DNA from: Methanosarcinales archaeon
Lineage (GTDB): Archaea; Halobacteriota; Methanosarcinia; Methanosarcinales; Methanogasteraceae
Direction of reading: 5' to 3'
Assembly: GCA_030609345.1 (NCBI GenBank)
Contig: JAUWCK010000041.1
Span: 1-8,149, forward strand
Length of the DNA: 8,149 bases
The position numbers and the translations under genes are program-made. Each line of letters begins with the position of its first letter. Position 1 is the stretch's first letter. Below the pieces are notes generated by a model. The model saw only the letters and a program-made list of their open reading frames with translations, was not told where the DNA came from and ran no database searches. This document shows positions 1 to 5,524 of this stretch, piece after piece.

Positions 1-486
1 TATAAAATGTTGGTCGTAAAAATGATGAGATATATCTGACGATATGGGGTGTAGGTGGGCGAGAAACGGTCTACTGCAACTGATTTTCTGCTACCGTGCC
101 ATCAAAAATTAGAGATCAACCGTGGGAAAGGCGGGTTATAAGCCCGAAATTCTGATGATTCTGGAAGCCGACGTTGTTTGTGTGACGGAAGGCAGCATCC
201 GCACCACTGTTAGTCCGAACCTCCGGTCTTGGAATATAGCAGAGAGTTCTGGGACATTGCGAGGTGATGTGAGTCCAGCGGGGTCTCCGACCGTAGCATG
301 GTGCCAACGGCTTCGCTACACTTGCGCTTCGCATTACCGTCGAAGCAGGGTAATGCCTGCGGATGGAAGGGGCTGACAGTTGAACCGTTGGGACAGGGAC
401 ACATCTTCCGTACTCAGATGCAGGTTAAGGGTGGTAACAAAACTGTACTCACAACCTATCCGGAAACGGACGGGGAGGTTCTTCAG

Positions 487-517
487 AAGCCGGATGAGGG
501 AAATCTACGTCCGGTTC
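487..517 (+). ncRNA. Group II intron domain V (catalytic hairpin)
   Basis: The lower stem AAGCCGGAT pairs with GTCCGGTT, with the G489-T515 wobble and the AGC catalytic triad at 488-490. A GAAA tetraloop (500-503) caps a short upper stem, and a two-base AC bulge lies at 507-508, as in the family. The element is 31 nt against the usual 34, because the upper stem is shortened, and the terminal G-C pair is replaced by A487/C517. The shortening may mean reduced activity. Confidence 0.85.
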
Positions 518-520
518 TGT

Positions 521-584
521 GAGGGGGCTCATAGTAACCTCGGGGCTATTACCCCAAACAAGAGGTGCGCTATGGGCTCTACTC
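521..584 (+). ncRNA. Group II intron domain VI with branch-point A
   Basis: GAG (521-523) pairs with CTC (582-584). A581 is then left unpaired, and an 11-bp helix 524-534 / 570-580 (with G-T wobbles) continues above it. A single bulged A seven nucleotides from the 3' end of the intron is the hallmark of the lariat branch point. Inner bases 538-565 can form a further CCTC/GAGG stem. This geometry fixes the intron strand and its 3' boundary after C587. Confidence 0.85.
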
Positions 585-587
585 GAC

Positions 588-796
588 AGTGACACAGAGG
601 GGGCGAAAGATAAAAATAACAACTATATGTGATCCTCTGTGGTTTAATCTTCCTTACCTAACCGGATCCTTAGGACGTGAAAAAGTACATGCACTCGCGA
701 ATTACAGAGAGAGCCATTATGCGACAGCTCCTTAGCGCCATGCGCCGACGCCACGATATGAAAGACCCTTTCATTTCAACTGGAGATTGCCCTATT
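588..796. other. Intergenic region, no gene recognised
   Basis: The stretch lies between the intron and the RPA-like gene. A plus-strand frame opens at GTG 677 and runs antisense into the RPA gene to 991, but it has no spaced ribosome-binding site and resembles nothing known, so it is treated as spurious. A perfect inverted repeat ATGAAAG-ACC-CTTTCAT (758-774) lies 23 bp past the RPA stop codon. It could stabilise the 3' end of that transcript, although no T-run follows it. Confidence 0.4.
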
Positions 797-1921
797 TTAG
801 ATCACGCGTACCGAACTCTTCCAGCCAGCGCCAAGTTCAATCTCACCCTTCCACCCGGATTTCGCATAACAATCGATTATCCGGATCTTGTCTCCGATAT
901 CAAGTGGCATATCCGCGTGTTCTCCCCAGAGCGCAACCCTGAGTCTGGTCTTTCCGGTCTCGTCCGAGATGTAGATGTTCGTCACCCGTGATACCTTTCC
1001 ATCGCTGCGTGTGATCTCTCTTGTCTCATCAAGACCGGTCACATAACCAACGACCGTGCAGGTCTCATCGATGCCGATGTCAGAGAGCGGGGTGATATCT
1101 TCGGTGTAATCCACAGTCTCATCGCTTTTTTCGATTGTGCCCTGATCCCCGATCTGGATCTCTATCGCGCTGTCGTAGCTGTTCTCGCGCGTGTACCCGC
1201 CTGTAATTTTTATAGAGTCTCCGACATTTAACGCTCCCAGCATCTTGGTCTTGTCGTCCCAGAGCGTCACCCGGATCTTGCCGGTCTCATCCCCGATTGT
1301 GACATTGCCAACGCTGCCTGTGCTGTTCGACCCATCCCTGCGTGTGAAGGTGCGGACGTCGCTTACATCAAGCACCTGCCCTGCCACGTTCACATCGACC
1401 ATGCCCGCGCACAGGTCTGCGATGGGGTGCGATTTTACAGATATCTCGATCTCCTGCGACGGTTCGATCACGTCGATGTGCCCGGTCCTGCCGACCGAGA
1501 CCTCGGTTGTGCCCGCGTAGCCATCCTTCGCATATCCGCCGATCTGGAGGTGCTCGCCAACCTCGATCTCACTTACGATATCCGCGAGTTCGTCCCAGAG
1601 CGAGACCCGGATCGTTCCGGTCTCATCCCCAACTGCGATGTTCGCGACCCTCCCAGCCGAGCCGTCGCTCTTTGAAAACTCACGCACATCAGAGACGGAT
1701 ACCACCCGGCAGGCAAAGGTGACGTTGCTGTTATCGGGCGTGATATCCTTGATCTTCGTGACCGGCGTGTCTGCTCCGAGATCCTGGGCAACCAGTAAAG
1801 CCGCAGTCTCTTCATCGCATAGCCCGCCCATTGTGGCGACCTTCTCATCGATCTTCGCCTTAAAATCGTCAAGCGTGGTGCGCCCGTCCAGACGTTCATA
1901 AATATTTAGTATTTCATCCAT
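797..1921 (-). CDS. RPA-like single-stranded DNA-binding protein, three OB folds
   Basis: The 374-residue protein is predicted to bind and protect ssDNA during replication, repair and recombination, as archaeal replication protein A (RPA/SSB) does in the cytoplasm. An N-terminal helical segment (1-50, typical of archaeal RPA) precedes three OB folds at about 57-150, 165-262 and 276-374. Each OB fold carries the family signature: GDETGTIRVSLWD (98-110), GDETGKIRVTLWD (210-222) and SDETGKTRLRVALWG (319-333). No C-terminal zinc finger is present, unlike the two-OB RPA paralogues of Methanosarcina. The ATG at 1921 is chosen because AAGGAGATCCT lies directly upstream; a longer frame to 1993 lacks a ribosome site and would encode hairpin DNA. 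The gene stands alone on the minus strand. Family assignment is strong, but which RPA paralogue this is cannot be told. Confidence 0.9.
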   Translation of the reverse strand: MDEILNIYERLDGRTTLDDFKAKIDEKVATMGGLCDEETAALLVAQDLGADTPVTKIKDITPDNSNVTFACRVVSVSDVREFSKSDGSAGRVANIAVGDETGTIRVSLWDELADIVSEIEVGEHLQIGGYAKDGYAGTTEVSVGRTGHIDVIEPSQEIEISVKSHPIADLCAGMVDVNVAGQVLDVSDVRTFTRRDGSNSTGSVGNVTIGDETGKIRVTLWDDKTKMLGALNVGDSIKITGGYTRENSYDSAIEIQIGDQGTIEKSDETVDYTEDITPLSDIGIDETCTVVGYVTGLDETREITRSDGKVSRVTNIYISDETGKTRLRVALWGEHADMPLDIGDKIRIIDCYAKSGWKGEIELGAGWKSSVRVI

Positions 1922-1922
1922 A

Positions 1923-1934
1923 GGATCTCCTTTT
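1923..1934 (-). promoter_or_regulatory. Shine-Dalgarno site of the RPA-like gene
   Basis: On the minus strand AAAGGAGATCC stands immediately before ATG 1921. It decides the start against the upstream in-frame ATG at 1993. Confidence 0.75.
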
Positions 1935-1946
1935 TCCCATAATGCC

Positions 1947-1982
1947 CTGCCTTGCAGGCAGTGGGGATGCCCCCACCCTGCC
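1947..1982 (-). repeat. Strong hairpins in the RPA leader
   Basis: Alternative GC-rich stems are possible: CTGCC (1947-1951) with GGCAG (1957-1961); GTGGGG (1961-1966) with CCCCAC (1971-1976); and GGCAG (1957-1961) with CTGCC (1978-1982) enclosing the second stem. A further IR, GGATCG/CGATCC, lies at 1998-2016. The structure lies about 25-60 nt upstream of the RPA start and would be in its 5' UTR. It could be a regulatory leader or the end of an old IS200/IS605-type element, which commonly carry such hairpins. Function unproven. Confidence 0.5.
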
Positions 1983-2016
1983 GACGGTGGCATCGACGGA
2001 TCGCTCCTGACGATCC

Positions 2017-2225
2017 ATTATGGTGATATTCTCGCGTTCTGGTTATTATCAGTTTCTGTGAGGATGGCTTCCGGACGAAGTCCACGCCAGACCTTACCTC
2101 CACCAGAGGTGCGGCTACCGATACATCTCCACCCACAACACGATCTCTTGACCGGATACCGCCCAGCACTCCCCCAAAGTCGCATCCGTCACTCACATGT
2201 ACATGCTTGGGTAACTTGTGGTAGG
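2017..2225. other. Intergenic region, no gene recognised
   Basis: The stretch is open in a few overlapping frames on both strands, but none has a ribosome site or recognisable motifs. The promoter of the RPA-like gene should lie here. A small hairpin, CTTGTGGT-AGGA-ACCACAAG (2215-2234), runs into the left edge of the 62-bp repeat. Confidence 0.35.
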
Positions 2226-2287
2226 AACCACAAGATTACACAGATTTCCACAAGATTTCTGTGTTAATCTTGTGTAATCTCGTGGTT
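2226..2287 (+). repeat. 62-bp quasi-palindromic repeat, copy 1
   Basis: The unit begins AACCACAAGATTACAC and ends GTGTAATCTCGTGGTT, so its arms are complementary apart from one position. The reverse complement of copy 2 (3975-4036) matches it at 58 of 62 positions, and all four differences are transitions. It starts 53 bp past the treT stop codon. It resembles short palindromic intergenic repeats scattered in archaeal and bacterial genomes. It could fold as a cruciform or as an RNA 3' hairpin. Confidence 0.9.
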
Positions 2288-2339
2288 GTATATGCGGATA
2301 TCCCCACAGTATTGAGTAAGTACACTCACATCACTCACA

Positions 2340-3671
2340 TCATTCGACGATCCCTGATGGCTCCTCAAGACTGAGCAGGAGAAGGAGATAATCCTTAAGC
2401 TGCCTCGTTATCAGGAAATTGTTCCTGACATGCTCTCTTCCGTTCTCTCCGAGTCTCATGGCAAGTTCAGGATGCTTCAAGAGATTGGCGATGTGGTACG
2501 CTGCGTCCTCTGACGAACTCACAAGATAACCTGTGACGCCATCGATGATCTGCAGCGGGATTCCGCCGGTTGCGCCGCCGACCACTGGCTTTCCCTTCCA
2601 GAGTCCCTCCGAAACCACCAGCCCGAAGCCCTCTTTCAGCGATTTCTGCATGATCACGTCGGCTGCCCGCTGGAATGCATTGATCTCAATCTCCGTAAAC
2701 GGCGGAGATCCGAGCAGTACGTGGACATCCGGGTCGCCTTCTGATTTCTTTGCGATTTCGTGATGGACCTTAAGCCCCTCCGGGTCGTCCGATGCAACCC
2801 CTCCTGCAAGTATCAACTGGCAGTCGATCCGCTCTTTCACCAGTTTGTATGCGTCTATGGTTCCGGGAATGTCCTTTAACCGGTCAAATCGTGATACCTG
2901 CACAATGGTCGGTTTATCCCTGGTGATCTCGTATCTGTCAAGCACTTTATCGATCTCGCCCTCCGAAAGTTCGATGTTCTTGTCACTCAGCGGATCGATC
3001 GACGGCGGCACAAGAAACTTCCTGGTGCGTATATCCGGTCTTGCAAAAAGCGGCGCTGAAAATACAGATGCGTCGTACTTCGAGACAAATTCCTTAAGAA
3101 AGTTCCAGACGAGACGGTCCGGACTTGAAACATCGATGTGGCATCTCCATATCCACTTTCCCCCTTCCTTTGCACGTATCATGGCTGCTGGCTGGGGATC
3201 GTGCATGAACACAAAATCGCCATCGATGTCCATCTCCTCCGAATTGATCTCGTTCCAGTGGAGGTACGTTTCGAACATATCCTGTTTCATCCCGAGTACG
3301 TTGATCTGGCTTCCAGGTTCATCTGGCGTACCATGATGTCCATACGTGCGGACGTCAGTGAGACCGTCCAGACTACCATGAAGCGCATTGTGGAAACTCT
3401 TTGTGACCGAAAAGAACTCATCATCCCCTCTTATCACGTTCCATTCCGTTTCAACCCCTAATCCATTGGACAATGGAACCAGACTGGTTAGAATCTCTGC
3501 AACACCCCCGCCGGTGTATGTTGCATTGATGTGCTGGACATTGCCTGTGATATTCTCTGCGAGCATCTCCAGGTATTCAAGCGGGCGTCGCCCAACGATG
3601 CTCTCGTAGTCCCAGATCGATTTCTTGCTCTTTTCGGGATTCTTGGGCGGTATGTTCTGTACTGGTTTCAT
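2340..3671 (-). CDS. treT: Trehalose glycosyltransferring synthase (GT4 family)
   Basis: TreT joins an NDP-glucose donor to glucose to give trehalose (reversibly in some species), a cytoplasmic route to a compatible solute. The 443-residue protein has a two-domain GT-B layout. The N-terminal acceptor domain holds TYTGGGVAEILTSLVPL (51-67), HDPQPA (157-162) and RCHIDVSSP (176-184), all typical of archaeal TreT. The C-terminal donor domain holds VQVSRFDRLKD (257-267) and the EX7E motif E347-E355 in KEGFGLVVSEG, followed by GGIPLQI. The start is ATG 3671, preceded by GGAGGAGAG at good spacing; a TTG at 3686 is in frame but would overlap that ribosome site. The gene stands alone, with its own promoter near 3760, and inverted 62-bp repeats lie on both sides. 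Its N-terminus and promoter recur, truncated, at 4602-4897. Another GT4 specificity, such as a different glucoside, is possible. Confidence 0.88.
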   Translation of the reverse strand: MKPVQNIPPKNPEKSKKSIWDYESIVGRRPLEYLEMLAENITGNVQHINATYTGGGVAEILTSLVPLSNGLGVETEWNVIRGDDEFFSVTKSFHNALHGSLDGLTDVRTYGHHGTPDEPGSQINVLGMKQDMFETYLHWNEINSEEMDIDGDFVFMHDPQPAAMIRAKEGGKWIWRCHIDVSSPDRLVWNFLKEFVSKYDASVFSAPLFARPDIRTRKFLVPPSIDPLSDKNIELSEGEIDKVLDRYEITRDKPTIVQVSRFDRLKDIPGTIDAYKLVKERIDCQLILAGGVASDDPEGLKVHHEIAKKSEGDPDVHVLLGSPPFTEIEINAFQRAADVIMQKSLKEGFGLVVSEGLWKGKPVVGGATGGIPLQIIDGVTGYLVSSSEDAAYHIANLLKHPELAMRLGENGREHVRNNFLITRQLKDYLLLLLSLEEPSGIVE

Positions 3672-3757
3672 TGTTCTCTCCTCCAAATCATTTTTGTTTC
3701 GGGGCGCTACGGATCACGTTGCAGCCACTCTGATAAACGATTATACAATGCCACTCG

Positions 3758-3791
3758 ATATAAATCTATCGGTTTATCATCAAAATTCTAA
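3758..3791 (-). promoter_or_regulatory. treT promoter with operator-like inverted repeat
   Basis: On the minus strand an AT-rich TATA-like box (ATTTATATC) lies about 90 bp before the treT start, preceded by a purine-rich BRE-like stretch. The imperfect repeat ATAAATC-TATC-GGTTTAT (3760-3777) overlaps the box. The 34-bp block differs at one base from 4864-4897 in front of the paralogous operon, although the surrounding DNA has diverged, so it is probably under selection as a promoter/operator. Confidence 0.7.
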
Positions 3792-3824
3792 ATGTTGTGG
3801 TAAATCGCTATAACTACCCACAAA

Positions 3825-3932
3825 TCACTGCCTGTGCCCCACCCCATGTTCGATGATGAGATTCAGAACCTCATACGTTGTCAGGCGGTTCCAGATCGTT
3901 CAATCGTCCCTTTCTTCGGCGCGGCGAGCCAT
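3825..3932 (-). pseudogene. Possible small ORF broken by an in-frame TGA
   Basis: From ATG 3932 ten codons (MARRAEERDD) lead to TGA, then 24 more codons in the same frame (TIWNRLTTYEVLNLIIEHG to VGHRQ) lead to a second TGA. An AT-rich stretch precedes the ATG. The second half has plausible protein composition, but no family is recognised. It may be a decayed gene end between treT and the 62-bp repeat, or chance. Confidence 0.2.
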
Positions 3933-3974
3933 AAAAACAATACAATAAATGTATGTGTTTAGCTGAGGTGGAAA

Positions 3975-4036
3975 AACCACGAGATTACACGAGATTAACA
4001 CAGAAATCTCGTGAAAATCTGTGTAATCTCGTGGTT
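3975..4036 (-). repeat. 62-bp quasi-palindromic repeat, copy 2 (inverted)
   Basis: The arms AACCACGAGATTACAC (3975-3990) and GTGTAATCTCGTGGTT (4021-4036) are perfectly complementary over 16 bp. An inner stem GAGATT (3991-3996) / AATCTC (4005-4010) can form. Outside the unit ATGTGTTTAGCT (3953-3964) pairs with AGCTAAACACAT (4037-4048), adding a 12-bp arm with a 10-nt bulge on one side. It lies inverted relative to copy 1 and contains the stop codon of the small membrane ORF. Confidence 0.9.
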
Positions 4037-4117
4037 AGCTAAACACATGCCAATAAATAAAATTATAGGTAGACACAAGATAATCAGACCGATCAGAAAC
4101 ACGTTCCATAGTTTCAT
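3995..4117 (-). CDS. 40-residue membrane peptide, tail encoded by the repeat
   Basis: This gene was not recognised. A strong AGGAGGTG lies eight bases before ATG 4117, and the ATG overlaps the TGA of the transglutaminase-like gene (ATGA), so translational coupling is likely. After MKLWN a hydrophobic span (residues 5-26, VFLIGLIILCLPIILFIGM) predicts one transmembrane helix. The last 13 residues (NHEITQIFTRFLC) and the TAA come from the 62-bp repeat, so insertion of the repeat probably replaced the original end of the gene. It may tether or assist the exported protein encoded just upstream; that is inference from position only. Confidence 0.55.
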   Translation of the reverse strand: MKLWNVFLIGLIILCLPIILFIGMCLANHEITQIFTRFLC

Positions 4118-4605
4118 CCGTTCCCACCTCCTGTTTGATTGCAGAACGCTTCGCTGCTCTCGATAGCATGTATCCACCCCTGTGCGGTCGTCACAAATTC
4201 TATCTCGAACTGATCCGAGAAGATGCGTTCGTGCTCGTCTTCCGCCCAGTATTGGTCGTTGATGGATTCGATAACGTAAGTCTCGTTGCCGATCTCCACC
4301 CATGTGCGGGCGTGACTGTCGTTGACGTTCGACCACAGCATGACAACCCCGGTTCTGTATCCGTAGTTGTCTGCGATCCACTCCGCCTGCCTGCACGATA
4401 TGTGTGTGCAGACGTACACGTCCTCAGGTCGTTCGGCGAGGATCGTATAGTCAGACTTGTTAGCCACGCCCTCTGCGATTATGTCAGATATCAAGACCGC
4501 AATCGGCTCGGGATGCTGTGGGCTGCCAGACGATGCGGCGAACAGAGCGAAGATCGGCAGTGAAACGAAGAGTGCAAGGATCAATAGCACAGTGGCTGTC
4601 TTCAC
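4114..4605 (-). CDS. Exported transglutaminase-like (papain-fold) protein
   Basis: The 163-residue protein carries a signal peptide or N-terminal anchor (residues 1-24, basic K2 then VLLILALFVSLPIFALFAA). Its core reads like a minimal transglutaminase/cysteine-protease fold: C71 in ISCRQAEW, a GYRTGVV strand (82-88), then H98 in SHARTWVEI and an acid at E113 in YVIES. These match the Cys-His-Asp/Glu order of the superfamily. It probably acts at the outer membrane face, hydrolysing or cross-linking amide bonds, but its substrate is unknown and the domain is much smaller than classical enzymes. The GTG start at 4605 overlaps the TGA of the upstream treT fragment (GTGA). The stop overlaps the next ATG. 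It is the middle cistron of a three-gene unit transcribed from the duplicated treT promoter. Confidence 0.65.
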   Translation of the reverse strand: MKTATVLLILALFVSLPIFALFAASSGSPQHPEPIAVLISDIIAEGVANKSDYTILAERPEDVYVCTHISCRQAEWIADNYGYRTGVVMLWSNVNDSHARTWVEIGNETYVIESINDQYWAEDEHERIFSDQFEIEFVTTAQGWIHAIESSEAFCNQTGGGNG

Positions 4606-4778
4606 CTCGATACACCCCCGCCGGTGTATGTGGCATCGGTGTGCTGGATGTTGCCTGCGGCATTTGCAAGCATCTCGGGATAATCGAATGGACGCCGTCT
4701 AACGAGGTCATCATAGTCCCAGATCGATTTCTTGCTCTTTTCAGGCGTTGGGGGTCGTGCGTGTTGCAGTCGTTTCAT
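4602..4778 (-). pseudogene. Truncated treT duplicate (N-terminal 55 codons)
   Basis: The 58-codon frame from ATG 4778 repeats the N-terminus of the intact treT. PEKSKKSIWDY is identical, and NATYTGGGV of treT corresponds to DATYTGGGV here. Homology ends at 4612 (aligning with 3502) with GGGV, after which two foreign codons (SR) and TGA follow. The substrate-binding and donor domains are gone, so it cannot be an enzyme. The frame has stayed open with one in-frame 3-nt deletion, so it may survive as a translated leader whose TGA overlaps the GTG of the next gene, coupling their translation. Confidence 0.8.
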
Positions 4779-4863
4779 TCTTCTGCTCTCTATTTCGCGC
4801 TTCTGAGGGGAGGGTGCGGATCGCACCATAGTCATCCCGGTAAAAAATCAACAACATTATCCC

Positions 4864-4897
4864 ATATAAACCTATCGGTTTATCATCAAAATTCTAA
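4864..4897 (-). promoter_or_regulatory. Duplicated treT promoter driving the small exported-protein operon
   Basis: This 34-bp block matches 3758-3791 at 33 positions and sits 86 bp before the truncated treT copy, like the original (87 bp). Here the inverted repeat ATAAACC-TATC-GGTTTAT (4866-4883) is perfect in both arms and overlaps the TATA-like box (minus strand GGTTTATATG). The flanks align more loosely. Confidence 0.7.
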
Positions 4898-4967
4898 GTA
4901 TTATAGCAGATCGCTACAACCACCACTCGATGATTGCACGCGTCCAGCCGTTGCCCCGCCATCAGTC

Positions 4968-5147
4968 TCAACAATAACAACAAACTCCTTGCCCATGGCG
5001 TTGAGCGCGCCCGCCCAATATTCGGCACAACAACACCAGAGCCACAATCAGCACACCATCTCTTGCGCCGGCGTCAGGAGGGTGCGCGCCTTCCGCTTCC
5101 GGTGGGGTGGGGGTACGAGCATGAGGAGGAGTGTGGACAGAAGAGGA
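4968..5147 (-). pseudogene. Unidentified decayed coding stretch, Pro-rich linker plus membrane segment
   Basis: No family was recognised. From 5147 a frame with no start codon reads a proline-rich stretch (TPPHARTPTPPEAEGAHPP), then a hydrophobic run DGVLIVALVLLCRILGG and a basic tail, ending at TGA 4968. The order of linker, membrane span and basic tail is typical of C-terminal surface anchors. A +1 shift after LVLLC gives another protein-like run (AEYWAGALNAMGKEFVVIVE) to about 4930. One frame alone does not explain the region, so a frameshifted relic is more likely than a live gene. This is inference from composition. Confidence 0.25.
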
Positions 5148-5177
5148 TTACTAATCAATACTAATCATTACTAAATT
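5148..5177 (+). repeat. 10-bp-period repeat array (TTACTAATCA type)
   Basis: Three tandem 10-bp units read TTACTAATCA, ATACTAATCA and TTACTAAATT, and the last runs into the palindrome ACTAA-A-TTAGT (5170-5180). A period of about one helical turn is usual for a protein-binding array. It abuts the Fic remnant and may once have been its operator. Confidence 0.5.
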
Positions 5178-5342
5178 AGTAGTAACTACGAATTGATCCC
5201 AAAATTAATCGAGGGTTTGTGCGAATTCGATAACAAATCGCCTCATGACGGATTTATGCATCCGATAGTAAAGGCAACAGTGCTACATTTCTTGGTAGGC
5301 TATATTCATCCTTTCGTGGAGGGTAATGCGAGAATTGGTTGA
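5175..5342 (+). pseudogene. Fic-domain protein remnant
   Basis: An open frame of 55 codons without a start ends at TGA 5340. It reads LIEGLCEFDN, then GFMHPIVKATVLHF, then YIHPFVEGNARIG. This matches the helices leading into the Fic active-site loop HPFx[DE]GN[GK]R: His, Pro-Phe, Glu, Gly-Asn and Arg are kept, but the usual second Gly is Ala. Fic enzymes transfer AMP or other groups from nucleotides to proteins. Here the stop falls just after the motif, so the following helices and the upstream N-terminal region are missing. It is a fragment of a former Fic gene. The Fic assignment is firm and activity is excluded. Confidence 0.8.
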
Positions 5343-5524
5343 GGATACGGTCTGCTCTGCATTTCGGCGTATACCCAACCGTTGCTGTCGTGACCCGCCA
5401 TGCTTAACCCGCCCCATAAAATCATATCGATCACCCGAATCACACCCGACCCCATATTCGCGATGCCGAAGTCACCAAACCCCGGACTTAAGTCCAGAGC
5501 CTGCACATAGCGATTTCCTGCCAC
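5306..5524 (-). CDS. Doubtful hypothetical ORF, 72 residues
   Basis: The frame opens at GTG 5524 directly after an in-frame TAA, without a good ribosome site, and overlaps the Fic remnant antisense at its end. The middle (FGIANMGSGVIRVIDMIL) looks protein-like, but no family is recognised. It is probably a relic or chance within a decayed region. Confidence 0.2.
   Translation of the reverse strand: MAGNRYVQALDLSPGFGDFGIANMGSGVIRVIDMILWGGLSMAGHDSNGWVYAEMQSRPYPQPILALPSTKG

Larger units (their letters stand above)
49..587 (+). mobile_element. ORF-less group II intron
   Basis: This is a self-splicing ribozyme retroelement without its own reverse transcriptase/maturase. Seen in the sequence: domain V at 487-517 with the AGC triad at 488-490 and a GAAA loop; domain VI at 521-584 with a bulged A at 581, seven bases from the proposed 3' splice site (intron ends GAC, fitting the AY rule); and a GNRA-capped hairpin just upstream at 453-480. 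Before domain V only a few bases could serve as domain IV, where the maturase gene normally lies, and no RT motifs appear in any frame. The 5' end is placed at GTGTA (49), a near match to the GUGYG consensus, because the structured RNA appears to begin there; this end is less certain (a GTGTG at 180 is the alternative). The 3' end is firm to a few bases. A maturase would have to act in trans if the intron still splices. Bases 1-48 and those after 587 show no recognisable exon. Confidence 0.82.

Noticed and set aside
122..522. Short plus-strand frames across the intron as a reverse transcriptase remnant
   Set aside because: None contains YADD or other RT/maturase motifs, and the region is better explained as structured intron RNA.
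677..991. Plus-strand frame of 104 codons antisense to the end of the RPA-like gene
   Set aside because: It has no spaced ribosome site and no known motif, and most of it is the complement of a convincing OB-fold coding region.
1906..2196. Minus-strand 96-codon frame upstream of the RPA-like gene
   Set aside because: It overlaps the RPA start in another frame, runs through hairpin DNA, has low-complexity Gly/Arg composition and lacks a ribosome site.
2326..2345. Tandem ACTCACATC repeats near the treT stop codon
   Set aside because: There are only two 9-bp units, too few to support a function.
2226..4036. The two 62-bp repeats as a CRISPR array or transposon ends
   Set aside because: There are only two copies 1.7 kb apart and no spacers, no cas gene and no transposase, and the enclosed gene is metabolic.
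4518..5174. Plus-strand 218-codon frame over the treT stub and decayed region
   Set aside because: Its first half is the antisense of the treT duplicate and the rest has no protein signature; the length reflects the absence of stops by chance.
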